33,120 bases of DNA from DATIKM01 sp035477595 (GCA_035477595.1 DATIKM010000191.1:1-33120), one strand, 5' to 3'. Positions 1 to 7,798 are shown, counted from the first letter of the stretch. Made by a program: numbers and translations. The notes: a model not told the origin generated them from the sequence alone.

Positions 1-1
1 G

Positions 2-205
2 GTGGCGGCTCGCGTACGCGCAGCAGCGCGTGAGGCCCTCCCCGCTGTGGAGCAGTCCGCCGAGCGGTGGAGGAACGCGACGACGCTGCTGCGGCCCGCC
101 GATGCGAGCGCGGCGCCGGACGAAACGCTGCTGCGCCCCGCGTCCGGCGCAGCGGCGGACCGTGCCGAGGAACGGCTGCTTAGGCCCTCTGCCTCCGACA
201 CATGA
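2..205 (+). CDS. C-terminal end of an LLRP-tailed helical protein (5' truncated by window)
   Basis: Only the last 67 codons are inside the window; the gene begins upstream. The visible part is an alanine/arginine-rich helix (residues about 1-25) followed by a tail with three copies of the motif LLRP, spaced about 15-20 residues apart. The tail is nearly identical to that of the next complete gene, so the two are tandem paralogues. The stop codon TGA at 203-205 overlaps an ATG at 202. I do not recognise the family and assign no function. The frame is supported by the shared protein tail: the few base differences between the copies leave the reading frame intact. Confidence 0.6.
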   Translation: MAARVRAAAREALPAVEQSAERWRNATTLLRPADASAAPDETLLRPASGAAADRAEERLLRPSASDT

Positions 206-212
206 GGCGCTG
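5..212 (+). repeat. Direct repeat copy 1 (about 208 bp)
   Basis: Bases 5-212 match 931-1138 at a constant offset of 926 with only about six substitutions and no indels that I could find by eye. The repeat covers the last part of each LLRP-tailed gene and runs about seven bases past the stop codon, then identity stops abruptly. The upstream boundary cannot be judged because the window begins there. Confidence 0.85.
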
Positions 213-321
213 GGGCGAGCGGGTGCATGTGCGTTCGCGTCGATGGCAGGAGAGATCGTGGGTAAGGCAGGCCGCGCAGTCAGGGCATCGACGGGTAACT
301 GAGAGGTGGACGAGGTGTCGG

Positions 322-1131
322 ATGTCGCAGAGAACGGTTGAAGAGGACGCCACCGGACCAGCGTCCGCGCGGGCGGCCTTGGCGCCGCCGGCACCTCCCA
401 AGACGGCTTTGGATGTAGGCAAAGCGACGAAGGAGCCGTCGATCCTAGCTCAGGAGAGAGATAGGCGCGAGCGGGAGTGGGAGAACGCCGCCCGCAAGCT
501 TCGCGAGCTCGACGACATCCGCTCCACCGGGTTTCTGCTGGAGGCACTCGACTACGAGTGGCTTCGGGGGATCGCGGCGCAGGAGCTCGCGGTCCTGATG
601 ATTCGGCGCTATTACCGGGAGTATTGCCTTCGCATAGTTGCCACAGCGGCGGAGCCCGGGGTCCCGGTGTCTCGCCTCAGTGCCGAACAGTTGTTTCGCG
701 CACTGGCGGTGGAGAGGCTCACGGTCCTGCTGCCTCGCCTCAAGGCGTCAGACGCGGGCCTGCTGACCGAGAAGCAGCGCGCGCGTCTCAACCGCCAGAT
801 CGGGAAGGTCCGGATCGACCGCGAGGCACCGCTGCTGCTGGCGATGCTGAAGGCGCTTGAGCAGGTGGGGGATGAGCGCTCCGCGCTGGTCGTTCGGGCT
901 CTGACCTCGAAGGCTGGCGACGGCGAGGCAGCGGCTCGCGTACGCGCAGCAGCGCGTGAGGCCCTCCCCGCTGTGGAGCAGTCCGCCGAGCGGTGGAGGA
1001 ACGCGGCGATGCTGCTGCGGCCCGCCGATGCGAGCGCGACACCGGACGAGACGCTGCTGCGCCCCGCGTCCGGCGCAGCGGCGGACCGTGCCGAGGAACG
1101 GCTGCTGAGGCCCTCTGCCTCCGACACATGA
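322..1131 (+). CDS. Unknown alpha-helical (HEAT-like) protein with LLRP-motif C-terminus
   Basis: A 269-residue protein of unknown function. I chose the ATG at 322 because GAGG at 312-315 sits about six bases before it; the frame is open upstream to an ATG at 202, but that extension is arginine/tryptophan-rich and does not look coding. Residues about 1-45 are low-complexity. Residues about 50-215 are amphipathic helices with a possible HEAT/ARM-like or helical-bundle character. The last 40 residues carry LLRPADAS, LLRPASGA and LLRPSASD. No signal peptide or membrane segment is visible, so it is probably cytoplasmic. The 3' part is duplicated at the window start, which marks a tandem gene pair. 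Coding status is fairly safe; the fold is a guess. Confidence 0.6.
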   Translation: MSQRTVEEDATGPASARAALAPPAPPKTALDVGKATKEPSILAQERDRREREWENAARKLRELDDIRSTGFLLEALDYEWLRGIAAQELAVLMIRRYYREYCLRIVATAAEPGVPVSRLSAEQLFRALAVERLTVLLPRLKASDAGLLTEKQRARLNRQIGKVRIDREAPLLLAMLKALEQVGDERSALVVRALTSKAGDGEAAARVRAAAREALPAVEQSAERWRNAAMLLRPADASATPDETLLRPASGAAADRAEERLLRPSASDT

Positions 1132-1138
1132 GGCGCTG
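931..1138 (+). repeat. Direct repeat copy 2 (about 208 bp)
   Basis: Second copy of the repeat at 5-212. The differences are scattered single substitutions (for example at 1006, 1010 and in the codons around 1048-1060), as expected of a fairly recent duplication or of ongoing gene conversion between tandem paralogues. Confidence 0.85.
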
Positions 1139-1266
1139 CGCGCCGAACTGCCCCGGCTCTGGCCACCTGCCCTGAATCCAGCTCGCTGGCGCAGGGAACG
1201 CGGAGCGCGGAGCGGAACAAGCGCGCCGCGCGGGCGGCACGATCCGCGCGACCGGAGGCCCTGCCC

Positions 1267-1938
1267 ATGTGCGGGCGGTTCGTATTGAGCGTGTCGGCCG
1301 ATGAGGTGGCGAGCGCCTTCCAGGTTGCCATGCCCATCCCCATCGCTCCGCGCTACAACATCGCGCCCTCCCAGGCGGTGCTCTGCGTGCGTGAGCCCGT
1401 GAGCGGCCGACGCGAGGCGGCGCCGCTGCAGTGGGGGCTGGTGCCGGGTTGGTCCAGGGACCCGACGATCGGCTCTCGGCTGATCAATGCGCGCGCCGAG
1501 ACCGCCGCCGAGAAGCCCTCGTTCCGGGGCGCCCTGCGCTACCGGCGGTGTCTCGTGCCGTCCAACGGCTACTTCGAGTGGAAGCCTGTCCCCGGCGGCA
1601 GGAAGCAGCCGCACCTCTTCCGGATGCGCGACGGTGAGGTGTTCGGGATCGCGGGGCTATGGGAGCAGTGGGAAGGGCCGGATGGGTACCTGGAGACCTT
1701 GGCCATCCTCACAACGGACGCTAACGAGCTGACGCGGCCCATCCACAACCGGATGCCGGTGATCGTGCCGCGCGCCGGCCACGCGTTGTGGCTCGATCCC
1801 ACGGTGCGAGCGGGCGCCGACGTGCTCTCGCTCCTGCGCCCCTACCCCTCGCAGGCGATGACAGCCCATCCGGTGGGCTATGGAGTGAACAGCCCCGCCA
1901 ACGACTCGCCGGACCTCGTGGTCCCGCTGGCCGTGTGA
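1267..1938 (+). CDS. yedK: SOS response-associated peptidase (SRAP) family protein, YedK/HMCES-like
   Basis: A 223-residue SRAP protein, the usual length for the bacterial family. Members form a stable thiazolidine crosslink through Cys2 to abasic sites in single-stranded DNA and so shield them. The key residues are all visible: MCGRF at the start (Cys2 becomes N-terminal after Met removal), NARAET (Asn74), YFEWK (Glu104) and IHNRMP (His160). The start is fixed by the obligatory MCGR and by GGAGG at 1254-1258, eight bases upstream. The gene stands alone, 136 bp after the LLRP-tailed gene and 43 bp before the UroD-like gene. No SOS box was seen upstream. The assignment is firm. Confidence 0.96.
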   Translation: MCGRFVLSVSADEVASAFQVAMPIPIAPRYNIAPSQAVLCVREPVSGRREAAPLQWGLVPGWSRDPTIGSRLINARAETAAEKPSFRGALRYRRCLVPSNGYFEWKPVPGGRKQPHLFRMRDGEVFGIAGLWEQWEGPDGYLETLAILTTDANELTRPIHNRMPVIVPRAGHALWLDPTVRAGADVLSLLRPYPSQAMTAHPVGYGVNSPANDSPDLVVPLAV

Positions 1939-1981
1939 CGCCACGCCGGGCAACCACCGACATGGAGGCCCCCTGCTCGCC

Positions 1982-3133
1982 ATGACAGCCCCAGCCCCGG
2001 TGGAGCCGCTCCCATGCGGCGAGCGCCTCGTCCGCTGCCTGACCGGGGCGCCGGTCGACCGCGTGCCGTTCGGGGTCGGCATCGGCTGGCGCCCATGGGG
2101 CGATACGGTCGAGCGGTGGCGCCACGAGTCCGGCGACTCCGCACTGGATCCCGGCGCGGCCGTGGGGCTCGAGCAAGGGTTCTGCACCGCGCCTGTTACG
2201 CTGGGGCTGAACCCGCCCTACGAGCCCGAGGTTCTCGAGCGGACGGAGGGCTACGTCATCCACCGCGATGCGCTCGGCATCGTGAAGCGAGACCGGGGCG
2301 ACCTGGGGTCAATGCCGGAGTTTCTTGAGCACCCAGTGCGCGATGAGGCGGACTGGGAGCGCATCCGGGAGGAGCGGCTCCGTCCGGACGACGATTCGCG
2401 ATGGCGCACCGACTGGGATGCCTTCCGCGGGCACGTCGCGCGGACAGGCGAGGCCGTGCAGGTGGGGGCCTTCCCCTACGGCGTCTTCGGCACGCCGCGC
2501 GACCTGATGGGGGCGGAGCGCCTGCTGCTCGCCTTCTGCGACCGGCCGGCGCTGGTTCGCGACATGATGGAACGCTTGACCGATGTATGGCTGAGCGTCT
2601 ACGAACGCGCGGCGGCCGAGGTGCGGATCGACCACATCCACATATGGGAGGACATGTCAGGACGTCACGGTTCGCTCATATCGCCGCGCATGGTGCGCGA
2701 GTTCATGATGCCGTGCTACGATAGGATCGTGGCCTTCGCCCGGCGTGTGGGCGTTCGCATCGTCTCGGTGGACACCGACGGCGACTGCACCCAGCTCGTG
2801 CCGGTGATGGCGGAGCACGGCATCAACATGTTCTTTCCGTTCGAGGTGCAAGCGGGGAACGACATCCTCGAGGTCCGCCGGCGGCACCCGGATCTGGGGA
2901 TCATGGGCGGGCTGGACAAGCGCGCCCTCGCTGGATCGGCGGAGGACGTCGACCGCGAGGTGGAGAGGGCGCGGCGCATGTTGGAGCACGGGCGCTACGT
3001 GCCGGGCTTCGACCACCTTATCCCGCCGGACGCCTCGTGGCATAACTACCTGCGAGCGGCCGGCGCCATTCGCGGGCTCTGCCACGGCGCGAGCCGGTCG
3101 CACAGGGGGGAAGCGGATGACCGCGACCGGTGA
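1982..3133 (+). CDS. Uroporphyrinogen decarboxylase (URO-D) family protein, probably not HemE
   Basis: A 383-residue TIM-barrel protein of the URO-D superfamily, which contains true HemE and also corrinoid/coenzyme methyltransferases such as MtaA and CmuA. It opens with a typical GERLVRCLTGAPVDRVPFG segment (residues about 13-31); the barrel continues through HIHIWEDMSG, VSVDTDGD and GIMGGLDKRAL. I cannot see the N-terminal arginine motif of HemE or a clear zinc-binding His-x-Cys of MtaA, so the reaction is unknown. Its end overlaps the glycyl radical enzyme gene by 17 bp, which implies co-transcription and translational coupling. A GGAGG lies 13 bases before the ATG, a long spacing, so a slightly later start is possible. 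Family call strong, substrate unassigned. Confidence 0.88.
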   Translation: MTAPAPVEPLPCGERLVRCLTGAPVDRVPFGVGIGWRPWGDTVERWRHESGDSALDPGAAVGLEQGFCTAPVTLGLNPPYEPEVLERTEGYVIHRDALGIVKRDRGDLGSMPEFLEHPVRDEADWERIREERLRPDDDSRWRTDWDAFRGHVARTGEAVQVGAFPYGVFGTPRDLMGAERLLLAFCDRPALVRDMMERLTDVWLSVYERAAAEVRIDHIHIWEDMSGRHGSLISPRMVREFMMPCYDRIVAFARRVGVRIVSVDTDGDCTQLVPVMAEHGINMFFPFEVQAGNDILEVRRRHPDLGIMGGLDKRALAGSAEDVDREVERARRMLEHGRYVPGFDHLIPPDASWHNYLRAAGAIRGLCHGASRSHRGEADDRDR

Positions 3134-4223
3134 GCGTACGCCGTCACCGGCGGCGCTGTCACCACAGGTCGAGGCGCTGCGGGAGCGGGCGCTTGGCTGG
3201 CTCCCGGAGCGGCGCTTCGGATGGCTGCGCGACTGCCTCTACCTCGAGGGCTGGATGGCAGCCGAGGGCCAGCCCCTCCCCCTGCGCAACGCCGAGGCGC
3301 TCGCGCACGTCGTCGAGAGCATGCCGGTCTGGCTGGAGGAGGGGGATCTCCTCGCCGGCGAGCACGGAGGCGACCCCGAGCTGGTGAACCTCCGCGCCCG
3401 CCAGCCCGGCGACTACGCGGAGCGCGTAGCCGGCTGGCCGATCGAGCCGGAGCGCCGCGAGCGTGCGCTCGGGTGGCTGCGTGCGGAGCCGTTTGGCTGG
3501 CAGGAGCTGGCGCCCGTCTCGCCCATGCCGCCCGAGCTGGAGCGGCTGCAGCGCGCCGGTGTCGTGTCGGTGTGGGGCACTGAGCTCAACCACAGCATCC
3601 GCGGGTACGAGAAGGTGCTCCGGTTGGGGTTCCGGGGCCTCGCGGCAGAGATCGATCGCGAGCTCGCGCGCCTCTTGCCGGATGACCCGGACGCTCCGCG
3701 CAAGCGCTGCAACCTGCTGGCGTTCCGGCGTCTCTGCGATGCCGCCTGCACGCTCGGCAGGCGCCACGCCGCGGCCGCACGCGAGCGCGCCCTTCACGCC
3801 GTGAGCGATGCCGATCGGGCAGCGTGGACCGAGACGGCCCACGTGTGCGCCCGTGTGCCGGAGTGGCCGGCCCGCTCGTTGCGCGAGGCGGTGCAGGCGC
3901 TCTGGTTTGCCCACATGATCACCGTGTGGGAGGACGGCGTCAACGCGAACGGGATCGGGCGGATTGACCAGTTCCTCCTGCGCTACTGGCAGGCGGCGGG
4001 GCCCGAGGAGCGCGAGCGGGCGTTCGACGTCCTCGCCGCCCTCTGGTGCAAGCTCTACCAGCCATACGACGTCCAGCAGATCATGGTGGGCGGCCAGCGG
4101 CCCGACGGCGCCGACGCGGTGAACGACCTGAGCTATCTCGTACTCGACGTCACGGAGGCGCTCGGGTTCGTGCGATGCCTCTCGGCGCGGCTGCACCGAG
4201 GCGCTTCGTGGAGCGCTGCGTAG
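3117..4223 (+). CDS. Glycyl radical enzyme (PFL-like), N-terminal part before a frameshift
   Basis: The N-terminal 360 or so residues of a pyruvate formate-lyase-like glycyl radical enzyme. The frame opens inside the end of the URO-D-like gene and contains family segments such as the ...GRIDQFLLRYWQ region (about residues 280-295) and a NDLSYLVLDV stretch before the break. After about codon 361 (around 4195-4200) the translation loses family character and stops at TAG 4221-4223. The homologous sequence continues in another frame to 5413. Joined, the two halves give about 765 residues, normal for a glycyl radical enzyme. Neither half alone could work, because the cysteine and glycine radical sites lie in the second part. 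This is either a real pseudogene or a sequence error. Confidence 0.85.
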   Translation: MTATGERTPSPAALSPQVEALRERALGWLPERRFGWLRDCLYLEGWMAAEGQPLPLRNAEALAHVVESMPVWLEEGDLLAGEHGGDPELVNLRARQPGDYAERVAGWPIEPERRERALGWLRAEPFGWQELAPVSPMPPELERLQRAGVVSVWGTELNHSIRGYEKVLRLGFRGLAAEIDRELARLLPDDPDAPRKRCNLLAFRRLCDAACTLGRRHAAAARERALHAVSDADRAAWTETAHVCARVPEWPARSLREAVQALWFAHMITVWEDGVNANGIGRIDQFLLRYWQAAGPEERERAFDVLAALWCKLYQPYDVQQIMVGGQRPDGADAVNDLSYLVLDVTEALGFVRCLSARLHRGASWSAA

Positions 4224-5413
4224 ACCTGGTCGCGCGGGGCGGCGGCATCCCCTTCTTCTTCAACGACGAGGCGCTGGTGCCGGCTCTGGTGGACAAGGGC
4301 GTCCCGCTGGAGGAGGCACGCGGCTACGCAGCCATCGGCTGCATCGAGATCACGCTACCGGGCTCGGCGAACCCGCACGCCGTGAGCCACTGGATCAACG
4401 TGGCCAAGTGCCTGGAGCTGGCGCTGAACGGCGGGTGCGACCTGCGCAGCGGCGAGCGGATCGGCCCGGAGGGACCGTGCCTCGACGCGCTGGGCGACCT
4501 CGAGGCGGTGCAGGCGGCCCTCCGCGTCCAGTTGGAGCATGCGGCGCGCTGGGCAGTCTACGGCTCGAACGCCGCCGAGCACGCGCACAGGTTCCAGATG
4601 CGCCTGCCCTATCTGTCGTTGCTGACCGACGACTGCGTGCGGCGCGGCGCCGACATCGTGGAGGGCGGGGCGCGCTACTGCTACCACTCGAGCGCGGCGA
4701 TGGGCATCCCGAACGCGGCAGACAGCCTCGCGGCGCTGGAGGAGGCCGTCTTCCGAGAGGGCCGCGTCCAGCCGGCGGAGATGCTCGAGGCGTTGCGGAC
4801 CAACTACCAGGGACGAGGCGATCTGCGGCTGTGGCTGCTGCGCCGTGCGCCGAAGTACGGCAACGATGAGCCGCTGCCGGACCGCCATGCTGCGGACCTC
4901 ACGCGCCTCTACTGCGAGATGCTCGCGGGCTACCGCACGCCGTCGGGAGGGCGGTACCACGCCCACCTCTTCACCTTCACGTTGATGCTGCCCTATGGGG
5001 GCATGACGGGCGCCACGCCCGACGGCCGGCTCGCGGGCGAACCGCTCGCATACAGCGTCTCGCCGGTGCAGGGCCGCGACGTGAGCGGGCTGAGCGCGGT
5101 GGTGCGCTCGCTGGCAGCGCTGCCGCATCACCTGGCCGCCGCCAGCAGCTCCGCCATCCTCGATGTCGATCCAGCGCTCCTGGAGGGCAGGGGCCGCGAC
5201 GGGTTCGTGGACTTGCTGGTGACCGCCATCGACCTTGGCGTTGGTCAGCTCCAGTTCAACGTGGTGAGCGCCGACATGCTGCGCGCGGCGCAGGAGGACC
5301 CGGAGCGCCACCGGAGCCTGTGCGTGCGCGTCTCCGGCTTCAGCCAGCAGTTCTGCCTGCTGGACCGCACCATGCAGGACCACATCATCGCGCGCACGAA
5401 GCACCGCCAGTAG
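4175..5413 (+). CDS. Glycyl radical enzyme (PFL-like), C-terminal catalytic part after a frameshift
   Basis: The catalytic half of the enzyme, in the frame +2 relative to the first half. The active-site signature GCIE lies at 4337-4348, with the thiyl-radical cysteine codon at 4340-4342 and the general-base glutamate at 4346-4348. This Cys-x-Glu pattern is that of the dehydratase/decarboxylase/C-N or C-S lyase branch, not the Cys-Cys of true pyruvate formate-lyase. The C-terminal glycyl-radical motif RVSGFS has its glycine codon at 5336-5338, followed by QDHIIARTKHR. The listed ATG at 4175 has no ribosome-binding site and is nominal; true homology begins near 4200. The activase follows after 30 bp. 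Substrate unknown. Confidence 0.85.
   Translation: MPLGAAAPRRFVERCVDLVARGGGIPFFFNDEALVPALVDKGVPLEEARGYAAIGCIEITLPGSANPHAVSHWINVAKCLELALNGGCDLRSGERIGPEGPCLDALGDLEAVQAALRVQLEHAARWAVYGSNAAEHAHRFQMRLPYLSLLTDDCVRRGADIVEGGARYCYHSSAAMGIPNAADSLAALEEAVFREGRVQPAEMLEALRTNYQGRGDLRLWLLRRAPKYGNDEPLPDRHAADLTRLYCEMLAGYRTPSGGRYHAHLFTFTLMLPYGGMTGATPDGRLAGEPLAYSVSPVQGRDVSGLSAVVRSLAALPHHLAAASSSAILDVDPALLEGRGRDGFVDLLVTAIDLGVGQLQFNVVSADMLRAAQEDPERHRSLCVRVSGFSQQFCLLDRTMQDHIIARTKHRQ
4190..4206 (+). other. Frameshift junction inside the glycyl radical enzyme gene
   Basis: Upstream frame reads ...SARLHRG then diverges; downstream frame reads PRRFVERCVDLV. The two meet within a few codons here, so one base (or 1 modulo 3) is missing. 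A simple explanation is collapse of a 9-bp direct repeat, ccgaggcgc, with one spacer base (a 10-bp loss), which would restore LHRGAPRRFVERC. That repair is my inference; a single-base sequencing error would look the same. Confidence 0.75.
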
Positions 5414-5443
5414 CCGGGCGCGCCTCGCGAGGCCCATCGTCCC

Positions 5444-6361
5444 ATGGCCCAGACAGCACCCCCGACCGTGACCTCCGGCCTGGTCTTCGACATCCAGCGT
5501 TTCAGCCTGCACGACGGGCCGGGCATCCGCACCACCGTGTTCCTCAAGGGTTGCCCGCTGCGGTGCGCGTGGTGCCATAACCCGGAGTCAGGCGCCGCCA
5601 TGCCCCAGCTCGCCTACTACGCGGCGCGCTGCATCCACTGCGGTTCCTGCCTGAATGCGTGTCCGAATGGGGCCATCACGACGGACGAGGCGCGCGTGCT
5701 GCGCGTCCGGTGTCAGTCCTGCGGCTGCTGCGCCCGCGTGTGTCCCTCCGAGGCGCTCGAGACGGTGGGGAAGCGCCAGACCGTGGAGGAGGTGCTCGCC
5801 GTGGTGCTCCGCGACGAGCCCTTCTACCGGACCTCGGGCGGCGGCATGACGCTCTCCGGCGGGGAGCCCCTCTTCCAGCCGGGGTTCTCGCTGGCACTCC
5901 TTCGCGCCGCCCGGGAGCACGGCCTGCACACCGCCATCGAGACCTGCGCGCTGGCACCGTGGCCTGAGATCGAGGCGCTGCTGCCGTTCACGAACCTGCT
6001 GATGGTGGACATCAAGGTGGTCAGCGCCGCGAAGCACCGCAGGCTGTGCCGGGCGGACAACGCGCTCATCCTCCGCAACGTGCGCCGGCTGTGCGAGACG
6101 GGGGCCGCCATCCTGCTTCGCGCGCCCATCGTGCCTGGCCTGAACGACACCGCGCAGGACATTCGCAAGCTGGGCGACCTCGTCCTCTCCCTCACAGGGC
6201 CGCCACCCCTCGAGCTGATGCCCTATCACGGCATCGGCTCTGGCAAGTACGCGGCGCTCGGGATGGACTACCCTCTGCGCGCCCTCAGGTCGCCGGAAAA
6301 CCTCGGCACGATCTGCGAGCGCCTGGAGGGCATGGGCGTGCGCGTGGTGCGGGACGCGTGA
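5444..6361 (+). CDS. Glycyl radical enzyme activating protein (radical SAM, two ferredoxin-type clusters)
   Basis: A 305-residue radical-SAM activase that abstracts a hydrogen from the glycine of its partner enzyme. Residues 37-44 hold the CPLRCAWC cluster motif (Cys37, Cys41, Cys44) binding the SAM-linked [4Fe-4S] centre. An inserted dicluster ferredoxin domain follows, with Cys63/66/69/73 and Cys90/93/96/100, the hallmark of activases of the non-PFL lyases (glycerol dehydratase, choline lyase and similar). The SAM-contacting GGGMTLSGGEPLFQ lies at about residues 131-144. All metal ligands are intact even though the partner gene carries a frameshift, which argues for recent damage or a sequencing error in the partner. 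The gene begins 30 bp after the partner's stop and is evidently in the same operon. Confidence 0.96.
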   Translation: MAQTAPPTVTSGLVFDIQRFSLHDGPGIRTTVFLKGCPLRCAWCHNPESGAAMPQLAYYAARCIHCGSCLNACPNGAITTDEARVLRVRCQSCGCCARVCPSEALETVGKRQTVEEVLAVVLRDEPFYRTSGGGMTLSGGEPLFQPGFSLALLRAAREHGLHTAIETCALAPWPEIEALLPFTNLLMVDIKVVSAAKHRRLCRADNALILRNVRRLCETGAAILLRAPIVPGLNDTAQDIRKLGDLVLSLTGPPPLELMPYHGIGSGKYAALGMDYPLRALRSPENLGTICERLEGMGVRVVRDA

Positions 6362-6370
6362 CAGGCGAGC

Positions 6371-6419
6371 AGCGCGTGGCGCACGTCTGCTGCCAGCACC
6401 TGGTGATGAGCCACGCGCT
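6371..6419. terminator. Candidate stem-loop between convergent genes
   Basis: A perfect 10-bp inverted repeat, agcgcgtggc at 6371-6380 and gccacgcgct at 6410-6419, with a 29-base loop that itself contains a short CCAG/CTGG pairing. It sits between the activase stop (6361) and the convergent minus-strand gene end (6482). There is no T-tract, so intrinsic termination is uncertain. Confidence 0.35.
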
Positions 6420-6481
6420 CAACCTGGCGCAGCCCGTCATCGTGGACGGAACGGGCGCAGCGAGAACCTGGTCGCCAGCCC

Positions 6482-7798
6482 CTACCGCACCGGCGCGAAC
6501 AGGGACCTCTCGGAGCCGTACAGGTCGTGGTCCCACACCGTCGCAAACAGCGACTGGGTGCCCAGGCCAAAGCGGAACCTCGAGGTCACACGCTCGCCAC
6601 GGAGGTCGGTGAGAACCACGTCGGCGAACGAGCCATCGACGGTCCAGCGCCCTCGGTGCACGAGCGGGCGCCGATCCGCCATCCGCTCGAAGAGCCTTCC
6701 GAGCGCTCGCGACTGCGCCACACGGATGCGCGCTCCCTCGCTGACCAGTTCGGATGTCATCGTGGCCTCACCGCCCGGACGCAGCTCCAGAACGCGGTCG
6801 ACGTACCCTCTGCCGCCTGGCACGCTGAGGCGTGCTCGCCACGCGCCCGCGAAGTCGGCGGCGCTCACCGGCCGTCCCCAACCGGCGTCCCGGCCACCGA
6901 CCCGTGCGCCACCCAAGTCGACCACTCGTCCACCGAGACGCAACTCGTGCCTCATCGGACCGTAGAGCCGGCGGTCGAAGTCGCGAAGGCGCAGCATGCC
7001 GGGCCGCCAGTCGGCGAGGAAGGCGCCGGTTCGTGGGCCGCTCTGGAGGCGCTCCATCCGCAGCGTGACGCGCCCGCCATCGGCTTCCCACTCCCCCTCG
7101 TGGGTGACGCTACGCGTCCGGTCGAGGAGCCGTACGATGTCGCCGAGCTCGCGCCGCGCGTCTTGATCGGCTGAGGGGTCGCCTGCCAGAAGCTCGGTGC
7201 GCAGTTCGGCGCGACCGTCGCGCCGGAGAGAGATCACCGTCCGGACGGCGTGCTCGGTGCGTGTGTCTCGCCAGCGGCGCGTGATCGCGTAGTCACCCGC
7301 GACCTCGTGCGGACGCCGCGCCTCTGGGCCCCAGTCGACACCACCGCCGAATCGCGGCCGGAGGCGCATCTCCCCTTCGCCGTAGAGCCTTCGGTCCAGC
7401 CCGCGCAGGACGACCTCGTGGCGGGCAGCCTCGACGACCCATCGACCGCCCGCGCGGTCGCCTTCGATGCGGTCCATGTCGAGCTCGACACGGCCGCGCC
7501 TCTCGGTCCATGCGCCCGTGTGGATCGCGCGGCCGCGGCGCGCCACGTAATGCAGCACCTCGCCATAGCGGGCGAGCGTGTCGCGCGAGACCTGCGGGCG
7601 CCTGCCCACGGCCTCGGTGATCATCTCGGCCCGGCCGCCACGCTCCAGTTGCAGGGCGAAGCGCAGTGTCGTACTGCCGCGATCGTCCCGGACGCTTCGT
7701 TCCGCGACGTAGGCGCCCTCGGGGCTACCCAGCGCCGCCAGCGGCGTGAGCGACAGCAGGGCGCCAGCGCATCCGAACGCCGTCCTCATGCTCCGCAT
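6482..7798 (-). CDS. Exported protein with three homologous beta-rich repeats, unknown function
   Basis: A 438-residue protein. The start at 7798 is chosen because AGGGG lies eight bases before that ATG; ATGs at 7804 and 7789 are alternatives. Residues about 1-24 form a signal peptide with a hydrophobic core ending in ALG-S, so the protein is exported. The mature part has three modules of about 130 residues. Each starts with an aromatic strand and a TTLRF/TVISLRRDG/VLELRPGG-type strand, and ends with a D-R-x-LYG motif: LDRRLYG, FDRRLYG and WDHDLYG. The pattern resembles lipocalin- or NlpE-like small barrels, but I cannot name the family. No catalytic residues or lipobox are apparent. It lies 62 bp downstream of recD2 on the same strand. 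Confidence 0.75.
   Translation of the reverse strand: MRSMRTAFGCAGALLSLTPLAALGSPEGAYVAERSVRDDRGSTTLRFALQLERGGRAEMITEAVGRRPQVSRDTLARYGEVLHYVARRGRAIHTGAWTERRGRVELDMDRIEGDRAGGRWVVEAARHEVVLRGLDRRLYGEGEMRLRPRFGGGVDWGPEARRPHEVAGDYAITRRWRDTRTEHAVRTVISLRRDGRAELRTELLAGDPSADQDARRELGDIVRLLDRTRSVTHEGEWEADGGRVTLRMERLQSGPRTGAFLADWRPGMLRLRDFDRRLYGPMRHELRLGGRVVDLGGARVGGRDAGWGRPVSAADFAGAWRARLSVPGGRGYVDRVLELRPGGEATMTSELVSEGARIRVAQSRALGRLFERMADRRPLVHRGRWTVDGSFADVVLTDLRGERVTSRFRFGLGTQSLFATVWDHDLYGSERSLFAPVR

Noticed and set aside
322..322. Upstream ATG at 202 as start of the second LLRP-tailed gene
   Set aside because: The extra 40 residues are Arg/Trp-rich and unlike the rest, and ATG 322 has a proper GAGG upstream.
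1982..3133. Assignment of the URO-D-family gene as hemE
   Set aside because: No other heme genes are near, the HemE N-terminal arginine motif is not seen, and the gene is coupled to a glycyl radical enzyme.
6358..6612. Small plus-strand frame starting GTG at 6358, overlapping the activase stop
   Set aside because: The first 30 residues look superficially gene-like and the GTGA overlap is tempting, but the rest runs antisense into the well-supported exported protein and becomes Arg/Thr/Pro-rich. I could not place it in any family.
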